Shown in pieces: positions 45,390 through 53,794 of a stretch of DNA of 64,000 nucleotides. The stretch spans positions 1 to 64,000 of the forward strand of contig JAURPJ010000130.1 in the NCBI GenBank assembly GCA_030835305.1, written 5' to 3'. The DNA comes from Verrucomicrobiota bacterium. GTDB lineage: Bacteria; Verrucomicrobiota; Verrucomicrobiia; Verrucomicrobiales; Akkermansiaceae. A model generated the notes under the pieces. That model saw nothing but the letters and a program-made list of their open reading frames with translations. It did not search any database and was not told the origin of the DNA. Both the position numbers and the translations under genes were made by a program. The first letter of the stretch is position 1, and every line of letters starts with the position of its first letter.

Positions 45390-46955
45390 TTAGCACTCGA
45401 GCTTGCCGTTTACGAGGCGGGCAATGCCACGGGGGTTGCCGTTTTGGAGCTCGGCAGGAAGGGCTGAATCAGGGAAGCCCTGGAAGCTGACAGGACGGGT
45501 GTATCGGAGGATGGCTCCGGTGCCGACCGAGGTGCTGGCACCGTCTGAAGTGGCGGGGTAAGGACCGCCGTGAACCATGGAGGAATTGACTTCGACGCCG
45601 GTTGGGAAGCCGTTGATAATGACGCGACCAGCTTTTTGCTCAAGGATTTGAAGTAGTTCTCCGGCGTTGGCGATTTCTTCGTCGGTGCCGTGGACGGTGG
45701 CGGTGAGTTGGCCTTCGAGCGAGCAAGCCGCCTTGATCATATCTTCTTGCGAGCCGCACTCGATGACGAGAGAGGAGGGTCCGAAGACTTCAGCGCTGAG
45801 TTCCGGGTTGGAGGTGAAGTCGTTGGCGCTTGCCTTGAGAATGGCGGGGCAGGCTTTATGGGTTTCGGCTGGGGAGCCTTCTGCGAGGGTATCGACGCCG
45901 CTTTGGTCACGAAGCTTTTTGAGCCCGTTCGCAAAGTTGTCAAGGATGCCGCTATGAAGCATGGTCGCCGGGGCCGCTTCGCTGAAGCCAGCCTGGAGGG
46001 TGGATTCGAAGGCTTCGGAAGTGTTACCAAAGACAAGCCCGGGGCAGGTGCAGAATTGGCCGGCCCCCAGAGTGACTGAGCCGACGAGGCCTTGCGCGAT
46101 CGCTTCTCCGCGCTCGGCCATCGCTCCGGGGAGGATGAAGACGGGGTTAACGGAGGACATTTCCGCAAAAACCGGGATGGGTTCGGGGCGGGCGGCGGCG
46201 GCGTCCATGAGGGCGCGGCCTCCGGTGCGAGAGCCGGTGAAACCGACGGCTTTGATGCCTGGGTGGGTGACCAGGGCGGTGCCGAGTTCAATTCCTGAGT
46301 CGAAGATCATGGAGAAGGTTCCTTCGGGCATTTCGCATTCAGCGACGGCAGTCTGGATGGCGGAGGCGACGATTTCGGCAGTGCCGGCGTGGGCCGAGTG
46401 AGCGCGGACAATGACCGGACATCCGGCGGCGAGGGCGCTGGCGGTGTCCCCTCCGGCGACAGAGAACGCGAGGGGGAAGTTGGAGGCGCAGAAGACGGCG
46501 ACGGGACCGAGAGGGCGGCGCATGGAACGAAGGTCCGGCTTGGGGATGGAGGCGCGATCGGGTTGAGCGGTTTCGATACGGGCATCGACCCAGGAGCCTT
46601 CCTCTATCAGGTCGGCAAACATGTTGAGTTGACCCACGGTGCGGCCGCGCTCGCCTTCGCAGCGAGGCTCGGGGAGACCGGACTCTGCCATCATGCGCGG
46701 GGTGATGTCGGGACCAGCGGCGTTAATTTTCTCCGCAATGGTACGGAGGAATTTGGCGCGGGTTTTAGGCTCGATCTTGGAATAAGTCTGGGAGGCGACC
46801 GTGGCAAGAGAGACCGCTTTTTCAAGGTCGTTGGTGGTTGCTGAGTAGAAGGTAGTCTCGAGAGCTTCACCTGTAGTTGCGTTGTTCACGGTGAAGGTGC
46901 CCGAGCTTTCGTTGGAGCGGCTGTTGCCAATGAAGGAATGTCCGATGAGATTCAT
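45390..46955 (-). CDS. 2,5-dioxovalerate (alpha-ketoglutaric semialdehyde) dehydrogenase
   Basis: A 521-residue aldehyde dehydrogenase. The segment FAEMSSVNPVFILPGAM (Glu265) and GAGQFCTCPGLVF (Cys302) are typical of the KGSA dehydrogenase subgroup, distinct from most ALDHs, as is FCASNFPLAFSVAGGDTASALAAGCPV. It oxidises 2-oxoglutarate semialdehyde to 2-oxoglutarate using NAD(P)+, the last step of hydroxyproline and some sugar-acid pathways. It lies between the epimerase (60 bp upstream) and the oxidase. Confidence 0.9.
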   Translation of the reverse strand: MNLIGHSFIGNSRSNESSGTFTVNNATTGEALETTFYSATTNDLEKAVSLATVASQTYSKIEPKTRAKFLRTIAEKINAAGPDITPRMMAESGLPEPRCEGERGRTVGQLNMFADLIEEGSWVDARIETAQPDRASIPKPDLRSMRRPLGPVAVFCASNFPLAFSVAGGDTASALAAGCPVIVRAHSAHAGTAEIVASAIQTAVAECEMPEGTFSMIFDSGIELGTALVTHPGIKAVGFTGSRTGGRALMDAAAARPEPIPVFAEMSSVNPVFILPGAMAERGEAIAQGLVGSVTLGAGQFCTCPGLVFGNTSEAFESTLQAGFSEAAPATMLHSGILDNFANGLKKLRDQSGVDTLAEGSPAETHKACPAILKASANDFTSNPELSAEVFGPSSLVIECGSQEDMIKAACSLEGQLTATVHGTDEEIANAGELLQILEQKAGRVIINGFPTGVEVNSSMVHGGPYPATSDGASTSVGTGAILRYTRPVSFQGFPDSALPAELQNGNPRGIARLVNGKLEC

Positions 46956-47015
46956 GAAGGTAAGGATGAAGGGTAAAGAATGAAGGAGGAAGGTTTGAAA
47001 TTGGAAAGTTTGTTT

Positions 47016-47951
47016 TTACGGAGTTGGGATGCCGTGTTTGAAGGGGTCATTGGGGTGAATGACAACGGTGGTTTCACCGGTGATGAAGGCACGGCCGGTG
47101 ACAATGGGAATGACCTTATCGGAGTCGGGTATGGACTCGAATGATCCTTCGAAGACGCTACCGATGATGGAGGCTTGTCGCCAGGTGTCTCCTTCGGCGA
47201 GTTTGCCGGAGGCGGCAAGGCAGGCAAGTTTGGCGCTGGTGCCGGTTCCGCAGGGAGAGCGGTCGTAAGCGGAGCCGGGGCAGAGAACGAAGTTTTGGGA
47301 GTCGGCTTTGATTCCGGGTTGGGGCGGGGCGAAGCACTCGATGTGGTCGATTTCGGCACCGTCTTCGCCCGTGATGTTCCGGGCGTGCAGGGAGTCGCGG
47401 ACAGTTCGGGTGAACTCAGTCAGCGCGGCGATGTTTTTCGCTTTGATCTCCGGACCCTGGTTGGAAATGAGAAAAAACCAATTCCCCCCCCATGAAATGT
47501 CACCGATGATTATTTGACCATCGGGCAGGGTGACCTCGACTTGCTTGGCGAAGCGATAGGATGGAATATTTTTGACCGTGATGGAGTGGTCTTTGGCGAG
47601 GAGGGCGGTCACGACTCCGACGGGTGTTTCGATGCGATGTTCGCCTGGCTCAAGACGGCCAAGGTGAGCGAGGGTTTCCACAATGCCGATAGTCCCGTGG
47701 AGGCAGGAGTGAAGGCACGAAAGGTTGTTGAAGAAGACGACGCCGGTGACGCAGGTGGAATCCTTTGGCTCACAGAGACAGGCTCCGACGACGGCATCAA
47801 ATCCCCTGGGTTCGTTGATAAGGGTGGTCCGAATCCAGTTGGCTTCTTTTTCGAGGAAGTCGCGGGTGGCGACGGCTCCGCGCGGAGTTTCGAGGCCCGA
47901 GACGATTGTCCGAGTGGGCTCGCCGCCGGTATGGGAGTCGATGATATACAC
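47016..47951 (-). CDS. 4-hydroxyproline 2-epimerase
   Basis: A 311-residue proline racemase-family enzyme starting at GTG. Both catalytic cysteines are present: Cys83 in HSCLHGTIG and Cys234 in YDRSPCGTGTSAK. The two-Cys arrangement fits an epimerase, whereas trans-3-hydroxyproline dehydratases replace one Cys by Thr. The enzyme interconverts trans-4-hydroxy-L-proline and cis-4-hydroxy-D-proline, the first committed step. Substrate choice follows from the operon partners. It is 53 bp downstream of the deaminase gene. Confidence 0.92.
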   Translation of the reverse strand: MYIIDSHTGGEPTRTIVSGLETPRGAVATRDFLEKEANWIRTTLINEPRGFDAVVGACLCEPKDSTCVTGVVFFNNLSCLHSCLHGTIGIVETLAHLGRLEPGEHRIETPVGVVTALLAKDHSITVKNIPSYRFAKQVEVTLPDGQIIIGDISWGGNWFFLISNQGPEIKAKNIAALTEFTRTVRDSLHARNITGEDGAEIDHIECFAPPQPGIKADSQNFVLCPGSAYDRSPCGTGTSAKLACLAASGKLAEGDTWRQASIIGSVFEGSFESIPDSDKVIPIVTGRAFITGETTVVIHPNDPFKHGIPTP

Positions 47952-48004
47952 TTAAACTTGAAGATTGGGCTTGGCTTGGCAGGTCCAAATGCCGGGGCTT
48001 TTGC

Positions 48005-48946
48005 TTACTTGCCTTCCCAGTTGTTCCACCAGCTGCGGAAGAGGGCGTGCTGGCTGTGAAGGAATTGTTTCTGGCTTGGGCTCAGTTGATCGTAGAAATT
48101 GATCTGGTGTTGGTAGGCGGTGTGGCCTTCGAGGACCATGAGTTCCTTGTAGTAGAGAACGAGGTCGGGGCCTTCGTCGAAGGTGGAAAGAACGGTGAGA
48201 GCTTCGGAGAGTTCGAGGGCATAACGGCGGGCTTGCGGGTCGCCTTTGGCAGCGGCTTCGCAGAGCACGATGAAGCGGAGAATTTCTTTCGGGAGTGCAT
48301 TGCCGACACCGGTGATGGCTCCAGTGGCACCACAATTGACAAAGCCGTGGTAAACCTGGGTATCGACACCGGCCATCAGGATGAGCGAATCGTCTTGGCT
48401 GGTGATGTTTTCGGCGGCGTAGCTGAGAGAGTCGGCTCCACCAAATTCCTTGAACCCGACGAGAGAGGAGAATTTTTTGCGCAGAGAGAAGAAAAGATCG
48501 GCTTTGGTTTCGAAACCGTAATAGGGAGAGTTGTAAATGACAGCGGGGAGTTCTCCCCCGGCTTTCAGAATTTCGCTGAAGTGATGGACCTGCGCTGCGG
48601 GAGAGCTTCCACGGCTCAGAACGCGGGGAATGACCATGAGACCATCGGCACCCACTTCGCGGGCGTGGGCGGCGTGGGCGGCGGCGACGGTGGTGTTTTG
48701 CGCGCCGGTGCCTACCACGGTTGGGATGCCAGCCTCGACAAGTCGCTTGATTCCTTCCATGCGCTGCTCATCGGTTAGGAGGGGCCAGTCTCCCATGGAG
48801 CCACAATAAACAACTCCACGCATGCCTTGTGCAATGAGGTCTTTGGCGGTTTCGACGAGTGCGTCGTAGTTAACGGTGCCGTTGGCATCGCAGGGAGTCA
48901 TCAGAGCGGGAATACAGCCTTCAAAAATGGGACGTTCATTGGACAT
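48005..48946 (-). CDS. DapA-family lyase, likely 1-pyrroline-4-hydroxy-2-carboxylate deaminase
   Basis: A 313-residue class I aldolase-type enzyme. The start ATG at 48946 gives MSNERPIFEGCIPALMTPC. Schiff-base Lys166 lies in LVGFKEFGG and Tyr138 in VIYNSPYYG; the early GSMGDWPLLT corresponds to the GTTGE region of DapA. In this operon the likely reaction is deamination of pyrroline-4-hydroxy-2-carboxylate to 2-oxoglutarate semialdehyde. The four genes form a complete route from trans-4-hydroxy-L-proline to 2-oxoglutarate. It is the first gene of the operon. Confidence 0.85.
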   Translation of the reverse strand: MSNERPIFEGCIPALMTPCDANGTVNYDALVETAKDLIAQGMRGVVYCGSMGDWPLLTDEQRMEGIKRLVEAGIPTVVGTGAQNTTVAAAHAAHAREVGADGLMVIPRVLSRGSSPAAQVHHFSEILKAGGELPAVIYNSPYYGFETKADLFFSLRKKFSSLVGFKEFGGADSLSYAAENITSQDDSLILMAGVDTQVYHGFVNCGATGAITGVGNALPKEILRFIVLCEAAAKGDPQARRYALELSEALTVLSTFDEGPDLVLYYKELMVLEGHTAYQHQINFYDQLSPSQKQFLHSQHALFRSWWNNWEGK

Positions 48947-49121
48947 GAGGGGAGCATGACCGGAAATTGGTGCTTTGTCTTGTTCCGAAGCAGAGAATTT
49001 GGTGGTGATTTTGATAAAAGGAGAGGGATAGGTAATCTCCGCAGCATGTCCGAGAGAAAAAGGGCACGGTGGTCGAGGCTTCCAGAGGATCAACCAGTAT
49101 TGCTTTTGCGTTGGCTTGCAG

Positions 49122-49370
49122 TCAGATGAACTTACATTTCATTGCCTTTATTTCGGATAGCGCGACTTCAGAGGCCGCATGATCATCCTTCCCGCGGTCG
49201 CCGCGCTCGATCATGACCCATGTTGCCGACTCACCCTTGAGAAGCCGAGTGACAATCTCGTGCCGAGTTGGAGAGCCGATCAGCAATTGCGCGTTTTCCA
49301 TAGTCAAAGCTCCAGTCCAGATCGGGAGGGGATCAGATCCAGTTAGTTTCGGTGGATAAAGAAGCTGCAT
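49122..49370 (-). pseudogene. Fragment of a secreted-protein family gene
   Basis: An 82-codon piece with an ATG at 49370. It contains PIWTGALTMENAQLLIGSPTRHEIVTRLLKGESATWVMIERGDRGKDDHAASEV, which resembles the middle part of a verrucomicrobial/planctomycetal secreted protein family with a W-x-x-I/L-E-x-G-D-x-x-K-D signature. The N-terminal half and the region after MKCKF are missing; downstream of the stop codon the same frame shows nothing related. I treat it as a gene remnant. Confidence 0.5.
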
Positions 49371-49746
49371 GATCGCTCGTGAACCTTCACTTACCTTCTT
49401 GGAATCGGTCTACACTTTTAGGTTCGCGGTTCCGGTGTCTGCGCTTCCTTGCGACTGAAAAAATGTTCTGACTTTCTCCTCGGTGGGAGACAGTTTTTTC
49501 TGTTCACTGAGGACGATAACAATTGTATAGGTGTCTGCTTCTCAGCGTTCCAACGCGAAGCGGAAAACCGGCACCTGACACGCGAACCAGACGGCCATGA
49601 TCCCCCACCGCAATCAAGCCAATCAATCCCGCCCAACGGAATCCGGTTTACTCTGTCAATTGCATTACAGGATGAAACTGACATCTGAAGCTCTGCATGC
49701 AAAGCACACATTATAGATCCCCGTTATCACTTTTCGTGCGTGTGAA
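49371..49746. other. Non-coding gap between the remnant and the sialidase-like gene
   Basis: 376 bp without a supported gene. A short TCTCC/GGAGA hairpin at 49475-49490 is followed by a T-run at 49494-49499 on the plus strand, terminator-like but with no plus-strand gene before it. On the minus strand the sialidase transcript would end in this gap. Confidence 0.4.
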
Positions 49747-50877
49747 TCACTCGAGCTTCCAACGGGTTTGGCGCAAGACCGCAAATTTTGATCCGGCCAT
49801 TTTTTCATACCAGACAGTGAGTAGTGTTGCATCGTCAAGTTCTACGGTGCTGGGGTAGCCAAGATCTCCGGATGAACCATCGCCCGAGATGGTGAGTGGT
49901 GGCGACCATGTTTTGCCATGATCCTCGCTGACCCGAGCTTGATTGCCGAAGGGTTTCCGCCGGTGGCCGTAGCTCATGAGGAGACGGTCATCGCGCAGGC
50001 GGGTCAGAAAAGACGGGAGTCCCCAGACGCCGATGGGGTGAGGAGGGGACCAGGTCTTTCCTCCGTCATGGGATTCGCATTGGAGAGTTTCACGTGAGTG
50101 TGTCTTGTTGTGGTTTCGGATGTGCACAATGAGGTGGCCATTGGCTGCTTCGACAGTATGGAGTTCGTGGTAGTCCTGATGACGGTCGCCGTCGCGGGTC
50201 GGGATAGGAGCGAGCCATTGCCATGATTTGCCATCGTCGTGGGATTCGCAGACTCCGATTTCCTTGCCTTCGCTCCAGAGTTTCTTGCCGGCATAAAGAA
50301 GGCGCCCGTCGGAAAGTTGGGTCGGGCCGTGCGGGCTGTTGACGATGGTGGGGTAGCGCTCCGACCAGGTGATGCCGCCATCGGTGGAGCGAACCATCCA
50401 TTGGCCGAGTTCGGCTTTTCGTTGTTCGTCCGTAATCCGGTTGTGAGCGGCGAACCAACCGGGTTTGTTTCCGTCCTTTGGGAGAAGATTTGCGTATGCG
50501 AGGGAGGTGAAGGTGGTGACGAGCAGGGTGCCTTTGGCGGTTTCCAGAACTCCGGCATCGCGATCGTCGATCGGTCCGTCGAGAATGGTGCGGGGAAAGG
50601 TCCACGATTCTCCGTTGTCATGGGATCGTTGCAAATCGACCCGTCCAAAGGGGCAGACGTGTTGCTCCCGTCCTCCCGAGCAAACGACGAGAAGTTGCCC
50701 GTTTTTGCGGCGGGTCACGGTGGGCCAACCATGGTAACGGTGTGGGAGCTGACTGGTAATTTTGGTGTCGATGACCTGCGCGGCAGGTGCTGCGTGGAGG
50801 TTCAGATTGAAACCCAGCGGGCCTATGACTCCGGCAGAGGTGCTTGTCTTAAGAAAGTGTCGGCGTGAGTGATTCAT
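49747..50877 (-). CDS. Tat-exported BNR-repeat sialidase-like protein
   Basis: A 376-residue protein with a twin-arginine signal (SRRHFLK, hydrophobic stretch, AAPAA). The mature part has five Asp-box (BNR) motifs: SHDNGESW, STDGGITW, SHDDGKSW, SHDGGKTW and SEDHGKTW, the hallmark of six-bladed sialidase propellers (GH33 and relatives). An early YHGWPTVTRRKNGQLLVVCSGGREQH supplies the RIP-like Arg region. The catalytic activity on sialic acid is not proven: the set of three arginines cannot be checked by eye. It diverges from nagB over 99 bp, so it is likely controlled with that operon. Confidence 0.8.
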   Translation of the reverse strand: MNHSRRHFLKTSTSAGVIGPLGFNLNLHAAPAAQVIDTKITSQLPHRYHGWPTVTRRKNGQLLVVCSGGREQHVCPFGRVDLQRSHDNGESWTFPRTILDGPIDDRDAGVLETAKGTLLVTTFTSLAYANLLPKDGNKPGWFAAHNRITDEQRKAELGQWMVRSTDGGITWSERYPTIVNSPHGPTQLSDGRLLYAGKKLWSEGKEIGVCESHDDGKSWQWLAPIPTRDGDRHQDYHELHTVEAANGHLIVHIRNHNKTHSRETLQCESHDGGKTWSPPHPIGVWGLPSFLTRLRDDRLLMSYGHRRKPFGNQARVSEDHGKTWSPPLTISGDGSSGDLGYPSTVELDDATLLTVWYEKMAGSKFAVLRQTRWKLE

Positions 50878-50976
50878 CGGGGGAGGATGCTCATTGGGGA
50901 TACTGACTGTCGAAGGAATTCTTGCCAGCGAGCAATGAGATTGACCTGAGAGAGTGGCGATTCATTATGGCGTCCT
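50878..50976. promoter_or_regulatory. Divergent intergenic region: sialidase-like gene / nag operon
   Basis: 99 bp between the ATG at 50877 (minus) and the ATG at 50977 (plus). It must contain both promoters. I see no obvious inverted repeat operator. No GntR or ROK-type regulator gene lies next to it. Confidence 0.35.
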
Positions 50977-51729
50977 ATGAATATTCAGAGGTTTGATTCG
51001 AAAGAAGCGATGGGTGCGGTGGCGGCTGCGGACGGGGCGGATAAGATGAGGAAGGCCCAAGCCGAACGGGGGGAGGTCAATATCATCGTGGCTACGGGAG
51101 CTTCCCAGTTTGAAATGCTGGAGGCTTTGACGAAAGAAGAGGGAATCGATTGGACCAAGGTGACCGTTTTCCACCTTGATGAATATGTGGGTTTGTCGAT
51201 CGAGCATCCGGCGTCTTTTCGGAAGTATTTGAAGGAGAGGTTTGAGGATCAACTACCTTCGGCGTTGCGAGCGTTTCACTACATCAATGCCGAGCAGGAT
51301 CCGGAAGCGGAGTGCGACCGGGTGGGGGGCTTGATCGCGGAGTCTCCGATAGATGTCGCTTTTGTGGGGATTGGTGAGAACGGGCACTTGGCCTTCAATG
51401 ATCCTCCGGCGGATTTTGAAACGGAGAAGCCGTATCTGGTCGTGAACTTGGATGACGCCTGTCGCCAACAGCAGTTTGGCGAAGGCTGGTTTCCAACCTT
51501 TGAAGCGGTTCCGGAGAAGGCGATCTCGATGTCGGTCCGGCAGATCATGAATAGTGGAGCCATCATTTGTACCGTGCCCGATGAGCGAAAGGCGGAGGCG
51601 GTAAGCAACTCGGTGGAGGGAGAGATTTCACCGGAGGTTCCCGCGTCGATTCTTCAGCAACATGGAGATTGCGGTCTCTACATTGATGAGCCGGCGGCGA
51701 GCTTGTTGGGGAAAGGCGGGGCGGAATGA
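50977..51729 (+). CDS. nagB: Glucosamine-6-phosphate deaminase
   Basis: A 250-residue enzyme converting glucosamine-6-phosphate to fructose-6-phosphate and ammonia. Family motifs are [26 protein letters not shown] and [21 protein letters not shown], with a closing [16 protein letters not shown] and [16 protein letters not shown]. It is slightly short compared with the 266-residue E. coli enzyme. It is the first gene of a four-gene operon and its stop overlaps the ATG of the next gene. Confidence 0.95.
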   Translation: MNIQRFDSKEAMGAVAAADGADKMRKAQAERGEVNIIVATGASQFEMLEALTKEEGIDWTKVTVFHLDEYVGLSIEHPASFRKYLKERFEDQLPSALRAFHYINAEQDPEAECDRVGGLIAESPIDVAFVGIGENGHLAFNDPPADFETEKPYLVVNLDDACRQQQFGEGWFPTFEAVPEKAISMSVRQIMNSGAIICTVPDERKAEAVSNSVEGEISPEVPASILQQHGDCGLYIDEPAASLLGKGGAE

Positions 51730-52877
51730 GTGAGGCGAAATCGATCGGTGTCGGCTTGGTGGGAGCCGGTTGGATGGGGGCGACACTCTTGCGCAGGTTC
51801 ACAGAACAATACAGGGTGAAAGTCGTGGGGGTGCATCAACGACGGAGAAACAAGGCTCTTGAGGTGATGAACGAGATGGGTCTCGGAGAAGATCTTTACT
51901 TTGATGATTTCGAGCAAATGTTGACCGATCCTGACTTGGATGCGGTTATTATTTCGAGCACGAACGAGGCGCATGGGAAGCAGGCCATTGCCGCGATGGA
52001 GGCAGGGAAACATGTCTTTTGCGAAAAGCCCTGTGCCACGCGTTACGATGAATTTTTACGTCAGATCGAACTCGAAAAAGCGAACCCAGAATTGGTGACC
52101 TTCGTGGACTATCTCATGAATTTTGATGCACTCGAGAATCGGATTCGGCGAATGACGCGCGAGGGAGATTTTGGAACGATCACCCAGATCCAGGTGAATT
52201 ATCGTCATCCCATCAACATTGCCGATGACAAGGTGTGGAAGCTTTCGGGCGAACGGATGGGCGATGCCATCGGGATGGGGATTATTCATTCACTGTCGGT
52301 GATGTTGAACATCATGGCCGAACAAGGGGCGACTCCGATGAAAGTCTATGCAACGAGTAGCATGGTGCATCGCCGTGATTTCGATATTCCCGGGCTTTGG
52401 AATTTGCAGATTGAGTTCAGTAATGGTGCGACTGGATGTTGTTTTGGAAATGTCGATCAGGCGAACGGCTACGACGCCTATCATCACATTCACGGGACGG
52501 AGGGTGGCTTGATTTTTGATTCCTTGTTGGATCGGCTGCAGAAGGTTCGTTTTTGGTCTGAAAAGACGACCGGCGGAAAGTGGATTTATCCGCTGGACCC
52601 GGCACGTTGTGAGGCGGAAGGAACGGCGGAACATCAATGGCCCGCTGACACCAGTACGCCGGACAGCGGTGATGTCATGAAGCATCAGACGGGCGCGTGT
52701 GTGTCCCATTTTTTGGAGTGTATCCGCAAGAGAGAGCAGTCGTACCTGAGCTTCGTTAACTCGGCTCCGGTTGCAGACTTGGGATGGGCGGCTCAAATTT
52801 CTGCGGCCGAAGGCGTGCCCGTCGAACTCCCGCTGGATGAAGATCGGGCACGGAAATTTTTTGAAGGGAACGGCTAG
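51726..52877 (+). CDS. Gfo/Idh/MocA family oxidoreductase
   Basis: A 383-residue NAD(P)-dependent oxidoreductase. The N-terminal Rossmann part has [16 protein letters not shown], then [33 protein letters not shown], where Lys of EKP is the usual catalytic position. The C-terminal part has [27 protein letters not shown]. Genes of this family in amino-sugar operons act on sugar-phosphates or glycosides, often by transient oxidation at C3. The substrate here is unknown. It overlaps nagB by 4 bp and is 2 bp ahead of nagA. Confidence 0.85.
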   Translation: MSEAKSIGVGLVGAGWMGATLLRRFTEQYRVKVVGVHQRRRNKALEVMNEMGLGEDLYFDDFEQMLTDPDLDAVIISSTNEAHGKQAIAAMEAGKHVFCEKPCATRYDEFLRQIELEKANPELVTFVDYLMNFDALENRIRRMTREGDFGTITQIQVNYRHPINIADDKVWKLSGERMGDAIGMGIIHSLSVMLNIMAEQGATPMKVYATSSMVHRRDFDIPGLWNLQIEFSNGATGCCFGNVDQANGYDAYHHIHGTEGGLIFDSLLDRLQKVRFWSEKTTGGKWIYPLDPARCEAEGTAEHQWPADTSTPDSGDVMKHQTGACVSHFLECIRKREQSYLSFVNSAPVADLGWAAQISAAEGVPVELPLDEDRARKFFEGNG

Positions 52878-52879
52878 GG

Positions 52880-53794
52880 ATGGCAGCGTTCGATCTTCAA
52901 GTGAACGGCTATGCGGGGGTCGATTTCAATGGCGACCTCTTGAGTGCCGATGAGCTGGGGAGAGTGTGTGATGCTTTGAGCAAAGATGGTGTTGGCGGGA
53001 TCCTGGCAACCTTCATCACGGATGATCTTGGCGCGATGTGTTCCCGGATGGAGAATTTGGTGCGAATACGGGAAGAGAATCGGGAATGGCGCGAGTTGAT
53101 CCGGGGGATCCATATCGAGGGACCGTTTTTAAACGAAACCCGGGGTTATATCGGAGCTCATCCTGTGGAATATGCCAAACGGGCGGATATTGAGTCGATG
53201 GAACGTCTTCTGTATGCGGCGGGTGGTTTGACAAAAATTGTTACCCTCGCGCCTGAACGGGACGAGGGATTTGCGGTGACGCGATTTTTGGTCGAGCGGG
53301 GGATCTGTGTGGCGGCGGGGCATTGCGATCCGCCGATCGAGGAATTGAAGGGCGCGATTGGAGCCGGATTGAAAATGTTTACCCATCTGGGAAACGGATG
53401 CCCGATGGCGTTGAATCGACACGACAACATCATCCAGCGCGTGCTTTCCCTGAGAGATGATCTCTGGATCAGCTTTATTCCGGATGGAGCGCACGTTCCG
53501 TTTGCCACCCTGAAAAACTATCTTGATCTGGTTGGAACCGATCGTGTCGTGATGGTGACCGACGCCATTGCGGCGGCCGGAATGGGGCCGGGCGATTACC
53601 ATTTTCTGGGGAGGGATGTGAGAATTGGAGACGACCTAGTAGCTCGTTCTCCGGACGGGAGTCACTTGATTGGCTCAACGATCACGATGCCGCGAGTGGC
53701 GGAGAATTTGGAAAGAGAGCTGGGCTTCCCGGAATCCGAGATTCGTAAACTGATTGAAGAAAATCCACGAATCTTGATTGAAGAATCGAAATGA
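52880..53794 (+). CDS. nagA: N-acetylglucosamine-6-phosphate deacetylase
   Basis: A 304-residue amidohydrolase, about 75 residues shorter than E. coli NagA because the N-terminal beta-sandwich is minimal (it starts MAAFDLQVNGYAGVDFN). Conserved motifs are HIEGPFLNETRGYIGAH, CVAAGHCDPP, MFTHLGNGCPM, FIPDGAHVP and VTDAIAAAGM with the catalytic Asp. It removes acetate from GlcNAc-6-P, feeding NagB. Together with nagB this gives the standard pathway from GlcNAc-6-phosphate to fructose-6-phosphate. It overlaps the next gene by 4 bp. Confidence 0.92.
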   Translation: MAAFDLQVNGYAGVDFNGDLLSADELGRVCDALSKDGVGGILATFITDDLGAMCSRMENLVRIREENREWRELIRGIHIEGPFLNETRGYIGAHPVEYAKRADIESMERLLYAAGGLTKIVTLAPERDEGFAVTRFLVERGICVAAGHCDPPIEELKGAIGAGLKMFTHLGNGCPMALNRHDNIIQRVLSLRDDLWISFIPDGAHVPFATLKNYLDLVGTDRVVMVTDAIAAAGMGPGDYHFLGRDVRIGDDLVARSPDGSHLIGSTITMPRVAENLERELGFPESEIRKLIEENPRILIEESK

